In this document: one piece after another, positions 40,054-51,434 of the stretch | How the letters are laid out: every line of letters starts with the position of its first letter | How positions within the stretch are numbered: the stretch's first letter is position 1 | Source: Rebecca billardiae RCC1528 | Taxonomy: Eukaryota > Haptophyta | Direction of reading: 5' to 3' | Assembly: GCA_965240325.2 (NCBI GenBank) | Contig: OZ251238.1 | Span: 1,426,001 to 1,490,000, forward strand | DNA length: 64,000 bases | The notes under the pieces: generated by a model | Database searches by the model: none | Told to the model about the DNA's origin: nothing | The model's input: only the letters and a program-made list of their open reading frames with translations | Translations under genes and position numbers: made by a program

Positions 40054-41164
40054 TCACAGCTCGTCCTTGCTGCCGGCAGCGCCCTCCGCCTTGGCGAGCT
40101 GCTTCAGGATGCCCACGCGCTGCGAGAGCCACTCCTGAAGCTCTGGCTTCATCTTGCCTGCGCTCTGCGCCGGCCGGGGGCGCACGCGCGGCGCGGCGGA
40201 GGCGCGGCGCGCGGCGGAGGCGCGGCGGCGCGCGGCGCAAGGGGCGCGTGGCATGGGCGCGGCGCGAAGGGCGCGCGTGGCGGCGGCGGCGAGGCGGCGA
40301 GCGCGCTTGGGCGCGCAGGGCCGCGGCGAGGAGGCGGCGAGGCGCGCGCGCGCGCGGCGGCAGCAGCGTCGGCGCAGCGCTGCGCAGCGCAGCACACAGC
40401 ACACCTTCATCTTACTCAGCCGCGCGAGCTCGGCGCCGACCACGCTCGGGTCGTCCGCCATCTTGGCGCGCCAGGTGTCGGTGAACTTGAGCTCCTTCTC
40501 CGAGCACCCCTCGCCCGTGCCGACCGCGCAGAGCGCCGTCTCGCCCGCCTCGCACACGTACTCCACCATCGCGCTCGGCTGGCCGAGCTCGTCGCAAATC
40601 TTTTGCGACGTTTTCTGCTGGTACGGCCTCCCGCCGTAGCCGGTCTCCTTGTTGAAGTACCGGTGGGTGGGCCAGCCGCCGCGGCCGGCGGCGAAGTCGG
40701 CGCCGTGCGCCTCGGTCACGCGGTCGTCCTGCAGGTTGATGTCGCCGAAGGCGACGTCCGTGTTGTTCTCGAAGAGCTTGGTCGCCGCGTTCCACGCCGG
40801 CGCCTGCTTTACTCATCAGCCTCAGCCTGACGAGGCGATGATGCGGACGAAGAGCGTCTGCGAGCGCCGCGCGCGCACGAGAGAGAGCGGGCGCCCGCTC
40901 AGCACGGGGCTTCCCGCCAGGAGACGAGCCGGGCCTCCGCAGAAGATCGCCCCGTCCTCAACGGCGGTGCCGAGGAGGCGGGGGGCGTCGACACGGAGCG
41001 GCGCGATGACGCGCGCGCGCCGCGCAGGCGCGCACCTTGTCCGCGTCGACGGTGTCCTTGATCACGCTCTCGACGTTGTCAGACGTGAGCTTCGTCACGC
41101 GGTCCCAGTGCCCGTCATCGTAGATCCCCGCGAGGAGCGCGGTGACGAGGAGAGCGCCCGCCAT
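40054..41164 (-). CDS. PDI/thioredoxin-like ER selenoprotein with a U-G-U-U active site (3 exons)
   Basis: Exons 41164-41036, 40857-40405 and 40164-40054 give 231 codons if three in-frame TGA codons (40824-40822, 40818-40816, 40815-40813) are read as selenocysteine. The product is 230 residues: a signal peptide (MAGALLVTALLAG), a thioredoxin-like domain and a C-terminal SKDEL, the ER retrieval signal. Around the TGAs the frame reads TLFVRIIASSG-U-G-U-U-VKQAPAW, which aligns with the PDI pattern FVxFxAPWCGHCKxxAPxW, so Sec falls on both cysteine positions and on the position between. Similarity continues without a break (AATKLFENNTDVAFGDINLQ, then GWPTHRYFNKETGY). The introns of 178 and 240 bp start GTGCGC and GTGTGC. 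From memory, a PDI-like selenoprotein is known in the haptophyte Emiliania huxleyi. It is head to head with the RPA gene, 130 bp apart. Confidence 0.75.
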
Positions 41165-41294
41165 GTCAGCCAGGCAGCCAGCCAACCCGCCAAGCTCCGC
41201 CAGCCTCCGCGCTCGACGGGCGAGGCCTGTTGATCTCGTCACTGGAACGCTCATGAACTCGCCCGGACTCGTCCGGGCTCATTTTTGAGCCGAT
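41165..41294. promoter_or_regulatory. Short bidirectional promoter, PDI-like / RPA1
   Basis: 130 bp between divergent start codons, containing repeated GTCCGGGC/GCCCGGAC words. It must serve both genes unless transcription starts within the coding regions. Confidence 0.5.
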
Positions 41295-44200
41295 ATGACC
41301 AGCCCCGAGCGGCTGACCAACGGTCTTTTCGCCGCCACCGCCGCCGCCCCGTCGCCGAGCCCGATGAGCGCGAGCGACGTGCTCCCCGCCGCCGAGGCGC
41401 CCGCGCTGGACGCGGGCGCTGTGCTGCCGCTGAGCGGCTTGCCCGATGGGCCCGTCCCGGCCGACCTCCTCGGCAAGGCCGTCCAGGTCACCGAGCTCAA
41501 CTGGCTCGGCGAGAACAAGGACAAGCGCAAGTGCGCGCGACCGGCCGACCGCGCCGCCACGAGCCGCAGTGCCCGCGCGCTTGGGGCGCGAGCGTGCGCG
41601 ACCTCACGCGGCTCGCCATACCGCGCCGCGCCGCCGCCCGCCCGCCCGCCCGCCCGCGCGCGCCCCAGGGTCGCCCTCTCGGACGGCGAGCACTTCTTCC
41701 GCGCGCTGCTCGGCGCGGCCGTCGACACGGCGGGCGAGGTGAAGCTGGGCGTGGTCGTGCGCGTGCTCACGGCGAAGCTGATCACGATGAAGACCAAGTG
41801 CGCGCGCGCCGCGCCGCCGCCGCCGCGTCGCGGCCCGATGCACGCGCGCCGCCGCCGCGCGCGCGCCGCGCGTCCGCTTACTGGCGGCGCGCCGCGCACC
41901 CGCGCACCGCCGCCGCTCGCCGCGCACGCGCAGCCGGATGCTGGTGCCGCTGACGCTGGAGGTGCTGGGCGACGGCGCGGCGTACGAGACGATCGGCTCG
42001 CCCGTGCTCGTGTCCACGATCCCGGCGGACGGCTCGCAGCCAGCAGCGCCGCCGACGTCCGACGTGGCTCCCGGCTCCGTCGCTGCGGAGCCGTCCGCCG
42101 GGGCGGCCGACGGAGCGGACGAGCCGGCGGCGAGCGCGGCCGCGGATACGGAGATGCCCGACGCGGTGGTGAGCTCGCCCGAGCCAGCTGCCAAGCCCAC
42201 GGCGGCCGACGACGCGAGCGGCGTGCCGGCCGGCAGTGCCGTCACGCCCGCGCCGGCGCCCAAGCCGAAGGCCGCGGCCGCCGACGACGACGACGCCGGG
42301 ATGGCGACAGTTGAGAAGTCCGGTGAGTCCGGCAAGATGGCGGAGGCGACGCCGGCGAAGCGCGAGCGCGACGACGGCGCGTCGGCGGGCGTGCTCAGCG
42401 CCGGCGCCATCCTGCGGCTGTACGAGGCCGCGGGCGACCAGAAGGCCGTGAACGCGGTTCTCACCGACTCCCCTCTCTTCCAAATTGCTTCCATCAAGAA
42501 GGTCGAGGGCGCCGCCATCGACAAGTTCAAGTGCGCGCGCGGGGGGCGGGGGCGGGGGGCCGGGCGCGCGGCGCGCTGCTCGCGCTCGCGCCGCCGTGGG
42601 CCCGCCCGCCACGCCGCGCCCCGGTGCTGACGCGATGTTCGCCGCGCGCGCCGCGCCGCGCGCGCCCCCCCCTCCGCCCCTGTCTCGCGCGCGTGCCTGT
42701 GTGCCTGCGCTGCGCTGTGCTGCGCTGCGCTGCGCTGCGCTGCGCTGCGCTGCGCTGCGCTGCGCTGCGCTGCGCTGTGCTGCGCTGTGCTGCGCTGTGC
42801 TGTGCTGCGCTGCGCTGTGCTGCGCTGTGCTGCGCTGCGCTGCGCCGACAGGGTGAATCTTTCCGATGGCAAGCACTACATGCCGGCAGTGCTCACGCCG
42901 CGGCTGAACTCGCTGATCCGCGGCGCCGAGGGCGGCGTGGCGCTGCAGCAGTACGGCACGATCCGCGTCACCGCCGCCATCTGCAACGTGATCTCCGGCC
43001 GCCGGTGCGCGCGCGCGAGCCGCGGCGGGCCGCGCCTGCGCCCGCGCGCGCGCTGCCCGCGGTGCCGCGTGCTGCGCCCGCGCCCGCGCCGCCCGGGTGC
43101 ACGGCCTCGGCCCGATCGGCGCTGCCGCGAGGCGCGTGCGACCCGCGGGACGCTCGGGCCGCCGCGCACGGTCCCCACGCTCCGAGCCCGCCGCTGGCAC
43201 TTGGGCGCGCCGCTGGGCGGCGCCGCGCGCCCGCGCGCGCCGCGCTCAGCCTCGCCCGTCCGCGCCGCGCCCCGTCCGCGCCGCGCCCAGGGTGATGGTG
43301 GTGTCAGGCATGGAGGTGACGTCCGCGGCGCCGCTCGCGTGCGGCCTCGTCGGCCAGCCGGCGTTCGCCGACGCGGCGCTCGCGCCGGCCGACACGCTCA
43401 ACACGCCCACGCCCGCCGCGCCGCCCGGCGGCGCGAGCGGGCTCACAGAGGCCGCGGAGCGCGGCTCGGTGCACCCGATCGCGGCGATTCGGCCGACTTC
43501 GCGCCGCGTGTCGCTCAAGGTGCGCGCGACGGTGGTCGACCCTGTGCGCACGTTCCAGCGGGGTGAGCGCGAGGGCAAGGTGCTCAACGTCGAGCTGTGC
43601 GACGAGGTGCGTGCCGCGCCGCCCGCCGCGCGGCCCGCCGTGCCGCCCTCCATGCCGCGCACCGCGCGCGCGCCGCGCCGCGCCACTCACGCCGCGGTAC
43701 TGCTGTGCGCGCGTTGTCGCGCGCGCGCGCGCGCACGCGCGGCGCGGCTCAGTCGGGAGAGATCCGCGCGACGCTGTGGAACGAGGCGGTGGACAAGTAC
43801 GTGGACGTGCTGGAGGAGGGCGGCGTGTACCACGTGTGGACGACGCCCGCCGCGCGCGCGCCCGTCAAGATGGCCAACAAGAAGTTCGCGACCGGCTCGA
43901 ATCCGTATGAACTGTCTCTTGACGGTGCGTGCCGGATCGAGCGCGTTGCGGAGGCGGCGGCGGGCGGCGCGGGCGCGTTCGCGGCGCTGCAGCCGATGCT
44001 GAGCCTGACGGCGGTGAGCGGCCTCCCGTCCAAGCCGACCAACGCCGCCGTCGACGTGATCGGCGTCATCGCCGACGTCGGCGCGCTCACCAGCATTACC
44101 CACAAGGCGTCGGGCCGCGAGGTGTCGAAGCGGACGGTGACCATTGCCGACGCTTCGGGCGAGGGCGGCGGCGGCTCGACGGTCGAGGTGGCTCTGTGGG

Positions 44201-45153
44201 ACTCGCAGGCGGAGAAGGTGGGCGAGGCGATGGCGCCGTCGGACGGCCACGCCACCGTGCTCTGCCTCAAGGGCGTGCGCATCTCAGACTGGAACCGCCG
44301 CTCGCTCGCCACCAACCGGGGCACGCAGGTGCGGCCGCGCGCGCGGCCGCGCGCGCGGCCGCGCGCGGCAGCGAGCGCGTGCGCCGCGCCGCGCCGCGCC
44401 GCGCCGCCGGCTCACGCGCGGTGTGCGCCGGCCCGCGCGCGCGCGTGCACGCAGGTGTCCGTCGACCCGCCGCGCGACGAGGCGGAGGCGGTCCGCGCGT
44501 GGTGGCTCGCGCGCGACGGCTCCGCGCAGCTCGAGCCCGTCTCGGTGAACGAGCGCGCGGGCGGCCCGAACGGTGCGGGCGGCGCGGGCGGTGACCGGCT
44601 CAACGAGAATCGGATCGACCTCGAGATGGCGCACCTGGACTCGCCGCTCGGCGCGGAGGCGGGCGCGAAGCCGGTGTGGTGCTCCGCGCGCGGGTACGTG
44701 CTCAAGCTCCAGCTCGGCGAGAACCGGCCCCTCTGGTACCCGGCGTGCCCCAGCTGCAACAAGAAAATGACGGGCGACGAGGAGACGAGTTTTTATTGCG
44801 AGGGCTGCAGCCAGTCGCACGCCGAGGCGCAATTTCGGTACATCCTGAGCGGCGCGGTGGTGGACGCGACGGGGCGCGCGTGGGTGTCGCTCTTCAACGA
44901 GACGTCGGAGAAGCTGCTCGGCATGAAGGCCAACGACCTGCGCCAGCTCCGCGAGATCTCCGCGGAGAAGGCCGAGGCGGAATTCCGGAAACTCGACTGC
45001 GCCGGCCCGTTCAACATGCGGCTCAAGCTCAAGCGCGAGGACTATAATAATGAGCCGCGGCTGCGCGTCACGCTGATCGAGGCGGTGAAGGTGGACTACG
45101 CGGCGGAGGCGCGCGTGATGCTCGCGCAGCTGCAGGGCGCCAAGCTCACCTGA
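41295..45153 (+). CDS. RPA1: Replication protein A large subunit with two N-terminal OB modules (7 exons)
   Basis: Single-stranded DNA-binding subunit of nuclear RPA in replication and repair. Exons 41295-41530, 41669-41797, 41934-42530, 42852-43004, 43291-43606, 43753-44328 and 44455-45153 sum to 2,706 nt (901 residues), against about 600-650 usually. The excess comes from two N-terminal RPA70N-like modules: residues ~1-145 (VQVTELNWLG, VALSDGEHFFRALL) and ~275-410 (FQIASIKKVEG, VNLSDGKHYMPAVL), joined by an acidic Ala/Pro linker. DBD-A starts near residue 433 (HPIAAIRP), and DBD-B follows (LTAVSGLPSKPTNAAVDVIG). DBD-C carries the zinc ribbon C-x2-C...C-x2-C (ACPSC, YCEGC; about 767-790). 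Five of the six introns begin GTGCGC or GTGCGT and one begins GTGCGG. The PDI-like gene is divergent. Confidence 0.9.
42705..42845. repeat. (CTGCG/CTGTG)n pentanucleotide repeat in RPA1 intron 3
   Basis: About 28 tandem pentamers; most are CTGCG and some CTGTG, as expected from CpG deamination. The array runs to within 6 bp of the intron's AG, replacing a normal polypyrimidine tract. Confidence 0.9.
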
Positions 45154-45942
45154 CGCGCGGCGCGACGCGGCGCGACGGCGCCGTCCGCGCGCGCGCGCGC
45201 GAGCGCCGCGCCGCCGCGGCCGGCCTGACGGCAGCGGCGCATGGTGCGGCGCACGGCCATGGGCATGGCGCCGTGGGCGCGTGCGCGGCTCGTGACGGCG
45301 GCTGGCCACCCGACGCCCGTCGCGCGGGTGGACGAGGAGGGCGGCGCCGCCGTGTGGCGCCGGCGCCGCCGCCACGTGCGCCGTGCTTGCCCGCGGCGCG
45401 CGCCGCGGCCGGCCAAAGTCTGAAATGCCAAAGTGCCAAGTGCCAAGCGCTGGCCGCGGCGCGCGGCGCGGGCCCCGCGCATGGGCGCGCGCCGCGCCCG
45501 CAGCCTGGGCCAGGCCGGGGTCGATGGCAGGCTGCTGTGTACACGCGTCCCGTCGGCTGCGCAGGGCCTCGGTGGCGAGGCGCGGCACGGGACGTGCAGG
45601 TGTGCCGCCTGGCGCCTGCGTGGACGGATCCGCGTCGTCACGGCCTCAGCGTGAACTCCGCCAGCGCCGTCGTCGTGACCAAAGCCAACGGCCGGGCGGC
45701 CCAGTCTGCCGCTTCGCGTTTCAGACTCCTAGTCCGGAGGTCGCAGAACCGGACTATGGTAGCTGGTCCGGGGGAATCCGGCTGTCGTCGTTACTCTTGG
45801 GCGCACGTTTCGCCAGGCGGCGGCGTCTCCCGGCGATGCGGAACCTGATGCGAACCGCGTCATCTGACCGAGCCCGCGCGCTTCCACTTCCGCGCGCCGG
45901 TGTAACTGGCAAGGTCGCACGCAGTAGGGGGCGACGACGACG
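45154..45942. other. Intergenic, no gene seen
   Basis: About 790 bp of GC-rich sequence with overlapping open frames but no domain or start context. A short direct repeat (AAATGCCAAAGTGCCAAGTG, 45422-45441, continued by CCAAGCG) is visible. Confidence 0.4.
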
Positions 45943-46678
45943 ATGATCATGCGCCCGGTCCTCGCGGCCGCGCTGGCGCTGACGCTGGTGGCACTGCCCG
46001 CCGCGATCGCCACGTCGAGTCCGTCGCCGCCGCCGTCCCCTCCTCCGCCGTCGCCGCCGCCGTCGCCTCCGCCGCCGCCGTCGCCGTCGCCGCCACCACC
46101 GTCACCGCCGCCGAGCCCGCCGCCCACCCCGCCGCCGAGCCCGCCGCCGCCACCGCCCTCGCCGCCGCCGCCCTCGCCGCCGCCCTCTCCGCCGTCGCCG
46201 CCGCCCAGCCCACCTCCGCCCCCATCGCCGCCGTCGCCACCGCCGCCGCCGCCGAGCCCGCCGCCGCCGTCGCCGCCGCCGTCGCCACCGCCGCCGCCGC
46301 CGCCGTCGCCGTCGCCACCGCCGCCGTCGCCACCGCCGTCGCCGCCGCCGCCGTCGCCACCGCCACCGCTTCCACCGCCGTCGCCGCCGCCGCCTCCCAG
46401 CCCGCCGCCGTCGCCGCCGCCGCCGCCGTCGCCGCCGCCGCCGCCGCGGCCGCCGCCGTCGCCGCCGCCGCCGCCGCCGCCGCCGCGGCCGCCGCCGTCG
46501 CCGCCGCCGCCGCCGTCGCCGCCGTCGCCGCCGCCGTCGCCACCGCCGCCGTCGTCGCCGCCGCCCTCCCCTCCGCCCAGCCCGCCGCCACCCTCGCCCA
46601 GCCCGCCGCCGCCGACGCCGCCGCCGTCGCCGCCGCCGCCGACGCCGCCGCCGCCACTGCCGCCGCCGTCGCCGCCGC

Positions 46679-46713
<35 letters not shown>

Positions 46714-46958
46714 TCGCCGTCGCCGCCGCCTCCCAGCCCGCCGCCTTCTTACGACGAGCCGCCGCTCCCGCCCACGCTGCCGACCTCGCCCTCGCCGCCG
46801 CCGCCGCCGCCGCCACCCGCGCCGCCACCGTGCCCGCCGCCGTCGCCGCCGCCGCCGCCGCCGCCGCCGATGCCGCCGCCGTCGCCGCCGCCGCCGCCGT
46901 CGCCGCCCACGCCGCCGCCGTCGCCGCCGCCGCCGCCGTCGCCGTCGCCGCCGCCCCA

Positions 46959-46994
<36 letters not shown>

Positions 46995-48474
46995 CAGCCC
47001 GCCGCCCAGCCCGCCGCCGCCGTCCCTCCCGCCCAGCCCGCCGCCGTCGCCGCCGTCGCCGCCGCCGCCGCCGTCGCCGAGCCCGCCGCCGCCGAGCCCG
47101 CCGCCCGCCAACACAATCGCGAAGCTCAACTCGTTCCAGCGGTGCCTCGAGGAGCCCGCGCAGTGCCACTCGATCGCCTTCCTCGGCACGGTCACCTCCG
47201 GCACCATCCCCACCGAGATCGGCGAGCTCACCGAGCTCGTCACCTTTGGCACTTTTGACGAAGCGCGTACCGGCGTGACGGACGCGCCGGCCGGGCTGTC
47301 TGGGACGATCCCGACCGAGATCGGCAAATTGACGAAGCTTGAGGACGGGTTCGCGGTGTTCGACTCGCCGTCGCTGGGCGGGCGGATGCCGAGCCAGATC
47401 GCGCAGTGCACGCTGCTCAACACCATCTTCTTCCGCGACGTCGGCATCTCGCGCCTCCCGTCCGAGCTGGGCGAACTTTCCACGAACTTTCACCACCTGA
47501 TCGTGAGCTCGGAGCCCGCCGGCCCGGGTGGCTCCCTTGGTAGTTGGGTGCCGACGCAGCTGTTCCACGGCGGGCTGCGCACGCTGCGCCTGCGCAACCA
47601 GGCGAGCATGGGCGGCTCGCTCCCCACGCACGTCGGCCTCGCCACCAACCTGCGCGAGCTCCGCATCACCGAATCCGGTCAGACGGCAACGATTCCGACC
47701 GAAATCGGCGAGCTGCGCGTGCTCCAAGATTTGAAGCTAGTCGGCGCGAAAATGTCTGGCGTGCTGCCGACGGAGCTGGGGCTGATCGGGCGGAAGCCGC
47801 CGCGCGTGCAGGCGGTCTCGGGCGACGTCGTGCCGCGCACCGGCGGCGCGCTCACCTCCATCCACCTCGCGTACCTCGGCCTCGGCGGCACCGTCCCAAC
47901 AGAGATTGCGGCGATCGGCCCTCGCACGCGCGTCTCCGGCGAGCTCGCGCCGACGTGCGTGCTCAACAACCCGGCCGAGGTGCTGGAGCTGAGCGCGGAC
48001 TACGAGGACAACTTCCTGCGCGAGCCGCCCACCAAGCTCTCCGGCAGCCGCTCCGGCTTCACCGCCACCTGCCTCGAAAGCCTCGAAATCTACCCGTCGC
48101 CGCCGTCGCCGCCGCCGGCGCCCAAGGGCGCCGCGGACGACGGCACACAAGTCAACGGCCGACTGACGGTCGAGGGCTCTCTGGACACGTGGACGGCGGC
48201 GGTGCGGGAGGCGTTCCGCCGCGCGCTGGCCGCGCAGCTCGGCGTGTACCTCTCGCGCGTCCTCATCCGCTCGCTCGCCGCCGGCTCCGTCACCGTCAAC
48301 TTCGCCGTGCAGCAGGTCTCGGGCGAGTACTCCGATTCTACTTCTGTGGAGCAGAAGCTGCGCACGGCCGGCGTCGTGTCGGCCATCAAGCAAGGCGTGC
48401 AGGACGCGACCGGGCTGGCGGTGATCAGCGGGATCGCGGTGACCGGCACCTCGTCGCTCGGCTCGAGCGGCGGC

Positions 48475-48509
<35 letters not shown>

Positions 48510-48672
48510 GAACCCGGGGAGCACACCCACCGCCGCAGCCGTCGAGGATCCAACCGTCGGCATCGCCGTCGGAGTCGCCATCGGCGGCTGCTGCTGCCTC
48601 GCCCTTGTCGGCTTCGGCGTGTACCAGTTCGTGCTGCGGCCAAAGGCGCAGGTCGGCTCCGGCGCGGCGTAG
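45943..48672 (+). CDS. Cell-surface hydroxyproline-rich (SPPP) - LRR - SEA-like type I membrane protein
   Basis: A 909-residue intronless protein. Signal peptide: VLAAALALTLVALPAAIA. Residues ~26-388 are almost pure SPPP/SPPPPP repeats, as in algal pherophorins, extensins and other hydroxyproline-rich cell-wall glycoproteins. Residues ~390-720 are plant-type leucine-rich repeats of the SGTIPTEIGELTEL pattern, at least six copies. Residues ~735-850 are a SEA-like fold (TVEGSLDTWTAAVREAFRRA, VLIRSLAAGSVTVNFAVQQV). After an acidic Gly/Asp linker, one membrane helix (VGIAVGVAIGGCCCLALVGF) and a short tail follow. This arrangement suggests a wall-anchored receptor or adhesion protein. The Ser-Pro stalk probably expands and contracts. 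No kinase is present. Confidence 0.8.
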
Positions 48673-50048
48673 GCGCCGCGCCCTCGCGCCTCCCCCGCGC
48701 GCGCCCGCGCGCCCCGCGCCCGGGCTGCTGGGCCACACCGACCGAGCTCGACAGCTCGTCGGTCGGCGGCGCCGGCGGCCGGCTGGGGTTGTGTGTCGAC
48801 CGTCTGTGTCGGCGCCGCGCGGTGCCGTGCGCCATGGGCCGTGTGCCCCGCCCGGGTGAGGTGCTACTGCTCCCAGCCACGTGCCACCTGCATGGAGTCC
48901 GCAGGCCACGCGTCGTCGGCGGAGCAGCCGGCGTTTCGCGTGGCGGCGCAGGCCGGAGCAAGCCCACGCCAACTCTCCGCGCGCTGTCCGTCAGGTCCGG
49001 GCCTGTCGCGGCTGTCGCCCGACTGAGTACTGACGGCTGACCTGGTCCTGCAGGCGGGCGGGCGGCGTCAGTGTTACCACCCGCGCAGGCTAGTCAGTAC
49101 TTGAATAGGATCATCAGATATTAACTTTGATTGGCGCGTGCACTGCGTGCACACGCCCAGCACACTGGTCCGTGCACTGCACTCTGCGACTGCAGTACTT
49201 ACCGTGCACACGGCACGCAGTCTGCCTCAGTGCGACACCCGAGCCCGCCCCGGCCGGCCCCGGGGGCGGGGTACTGATGTCTGATACTCCCGCGACTCAG
49301 TAGTTACTACCACCCCGCACCCGGCCGGCCCTGACGGCTGACCCGTGGCCGTGTTATTGGCCGCGGTGACCGGGCTAATGAACGCGACCGCGTCAGCCCG
49401 GCGGCGGCAGGCCGGGCCCGGGGGCCCGGCGCGACCCGCCGAGCCCGCTCGGCACAGGCTCCGCTGGACGGTTCGCGGTGCTGCGGGCCAAGGTGCCACA
49501 ACGCCAGTGGCGAACACGTGCGGCCGTCCGTGATACATGATGCACTGCCCAGCGGCTAGGTGGCACGGGCTGATGAGTACCCGCTGAGTCGGCCGCTGAG
49601 TACAGCCCGCCGCCCAGCCCCGTAACCGTGAGAGTTTGGAGTGAAAGGCCGAGGCGTCAGCGTGGTGGGCGCGAGTGCGGGTGACCGGCGCCTCTCCCTC
49701 TCTCCCCTGGCACAACCGCCCTTGGCACAACAACGGAGCCGCGCCGCGGCGCCGACTCGGCCCGGCAAGCACGTCGCCATAGTCCGTCTGGGCGGGCCGA
49801 CTGGCGATCTTGCGCCAGCATGAGCGCTCAGATCAGTCAAGGCTCAGATCGTAGGCGGCGCGCCGCGCGGCCTACGATCTGAGCCATAGCCGTCCGGGCG
49901 CGAGTGCGTGGTGGGCGCGAGTGCGGGAGGGAGAGGCGCAAAGCGAGCACACAGAGGGCAGGCCCCGAGCCACGAGCGAAAACCGAGATAGCAGCGGCGC
50001 GAGTTTCCGTCTCAGCACCCGAGCACCGCAGCCGCCGGCGGGTGCGCC
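48673..50048. other. Intergenic with strong inverted repeats
   Basis: 1.4 kb without a supported gene. It contains the GC-only inverted repeat GCCGGGCCC-GG-GGGCCCGGC near 49411-49430 and the 16-bp-arm hairpin at 49841-49885. Confidence 0.45.
49841..49885. repeat. Perfect 16-bp inverted repeat with 13-nt loop
   Basis: GGCTCAGATCGTAGGC (49841-49856) is matched by its exact reverse complement GCCTACGATCTGAGCC (49870-49885). The loop is GGCGCGCCGCGCG. The repeat lies about 160-270 bp upstream of the following gene's start. Confidence 0.8.
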
Positions 50049-50111
50049 GTGATGAGAATGCCGGGCGCGCGACCGCCAAGCGTCGCGCCCCGCGCGCGGG
50101 AGGGCGGCAGG

Positions 50112-51379
50112 ATGCGCGTCGGCACGCGCGCACGCGCCGTGCTGCTCGCGCTACTCTGCGCGCGCGCGCGCACGGCGCGGAGCCCGCCCGTCACGCTCTG
50201 CGTCTCGCGCGCCGAGGGGCTCCCGGACGCCGACCCCGGCAGCGACGAGCGCGATGTCTCGGATGTGTTCGCGCAGTGGACGACGACCGGCGCGCGGCGC
50301 GAGTGCAAGTCGGCGGTCGTGCCGAACGCGCTCGCGCCCGCGTGGGCGGACGGTGCGGCGTGCTGCACCTTCCGCCCCGCCTCGGGCACGCCCGCCTACG
50401 CCCTTTCCTTCTTCGATTCGGACGTTTTCAAATCGCAGATCCTGGCGTCCATTGCTCTGGTCGAGGGGAGCGGCGGCGCGGCGGCGGCGGCGGAGGGCCG
50501 CGCGGACGGCGGCTCGTCGGGCCCGCACGCGCTCGAGCCGTCGCAGTGGCAGTGGGTGCCGCTCCGCGTGCCGCCGGCCGACGGCGACGTGGCCGAGGCG
50601 CGCGGCGGTGGCGGCGGCGGCGGGGCCACAGCTGGCGGCAATGCTGGCGCGCCGCCGCGCCCCGCGGGGCGTGCGCTCGTGTGCCTGCGCGCGGAGGGCG
50701 CGGAGGCGTGCCGCCCCGTCGTGGACGACGCGGCGTACGCCGAGTGGGCCGGCGCGGGCGCCGCTTCGGGCGGAAGCGCCGCCGTGCCGGAGGGCTGGGG
50801 CTCGGCGGTGCAGCATCGGGCAGTCCAGTGGGCACAGGACTCGCTCGGGTCCGGTGGCGGCGGCGGCGGGCCCGGCGCGGGCGTGCACGTCGTGCGCGGG
50901 GGCAGGGCCACCGCCGGCGGCCGCGCGGCGCGCACGCCCAGCCCAGCCGGCGGGCGCCAGGTGCACGGCTACGTCCAAGCTCCGGGCGGCGACCGCGGGG
51001 CCTTTTCTCGAGCGCACCCGCCGCCCAGCCCGCCGCCGGCGCGGCCGGCGCGCGGCGGGCGGGCTGGCGGCGAAGGCGAAGGCGGTGGCGCGACGGAGGG
51101 CGGGGTCGCGGGTGGCGCCGCCGCCGAGCCGAGCGCCGAGCCCGCCGCGCCGCGGCCGTTCGAAGGCGACTCTTGGCTGCGCGCGCTAGAGCTGAGCGCA
51201 AGCGCGCGCGCCGACGCCGACGCGGACGCCGGCTCGGCGGGCGGCGCGGCGGGTGGCGGCGGGCGCTCGGCGAGCCAGCTGCTCGCGCTGCGCACGCCCG
51301 CGCACGCGGCGGGCGGCTCGTCGGGCCGCGTGCTCTCGGGCTCGCTGCGCGCCGCGTGCGACGGCGCGCTGTCCGCCTT

Positions 51380-51434
<55 letters not shown>

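Noticed and set aside
40813-40857. The TGA cluster as the 3' end of an intron with acceptor AAGCAG before GCGCCGGCGTGG
   Set aside because: That model removes the whole active site and the strand before it, while the readthrough frame keeps continuous thioredoxin similarity (TLFVRIIASSG...VKQAPAW) and a good acceptor lies upstream at 40858-40859.
46102-47727. Minus-strand Arg-rich frame opposite the SPPP/LRR gene
   Set aside because: Poly-Arg/Gly is the antisense of SPPP repeats; no start context or domain.
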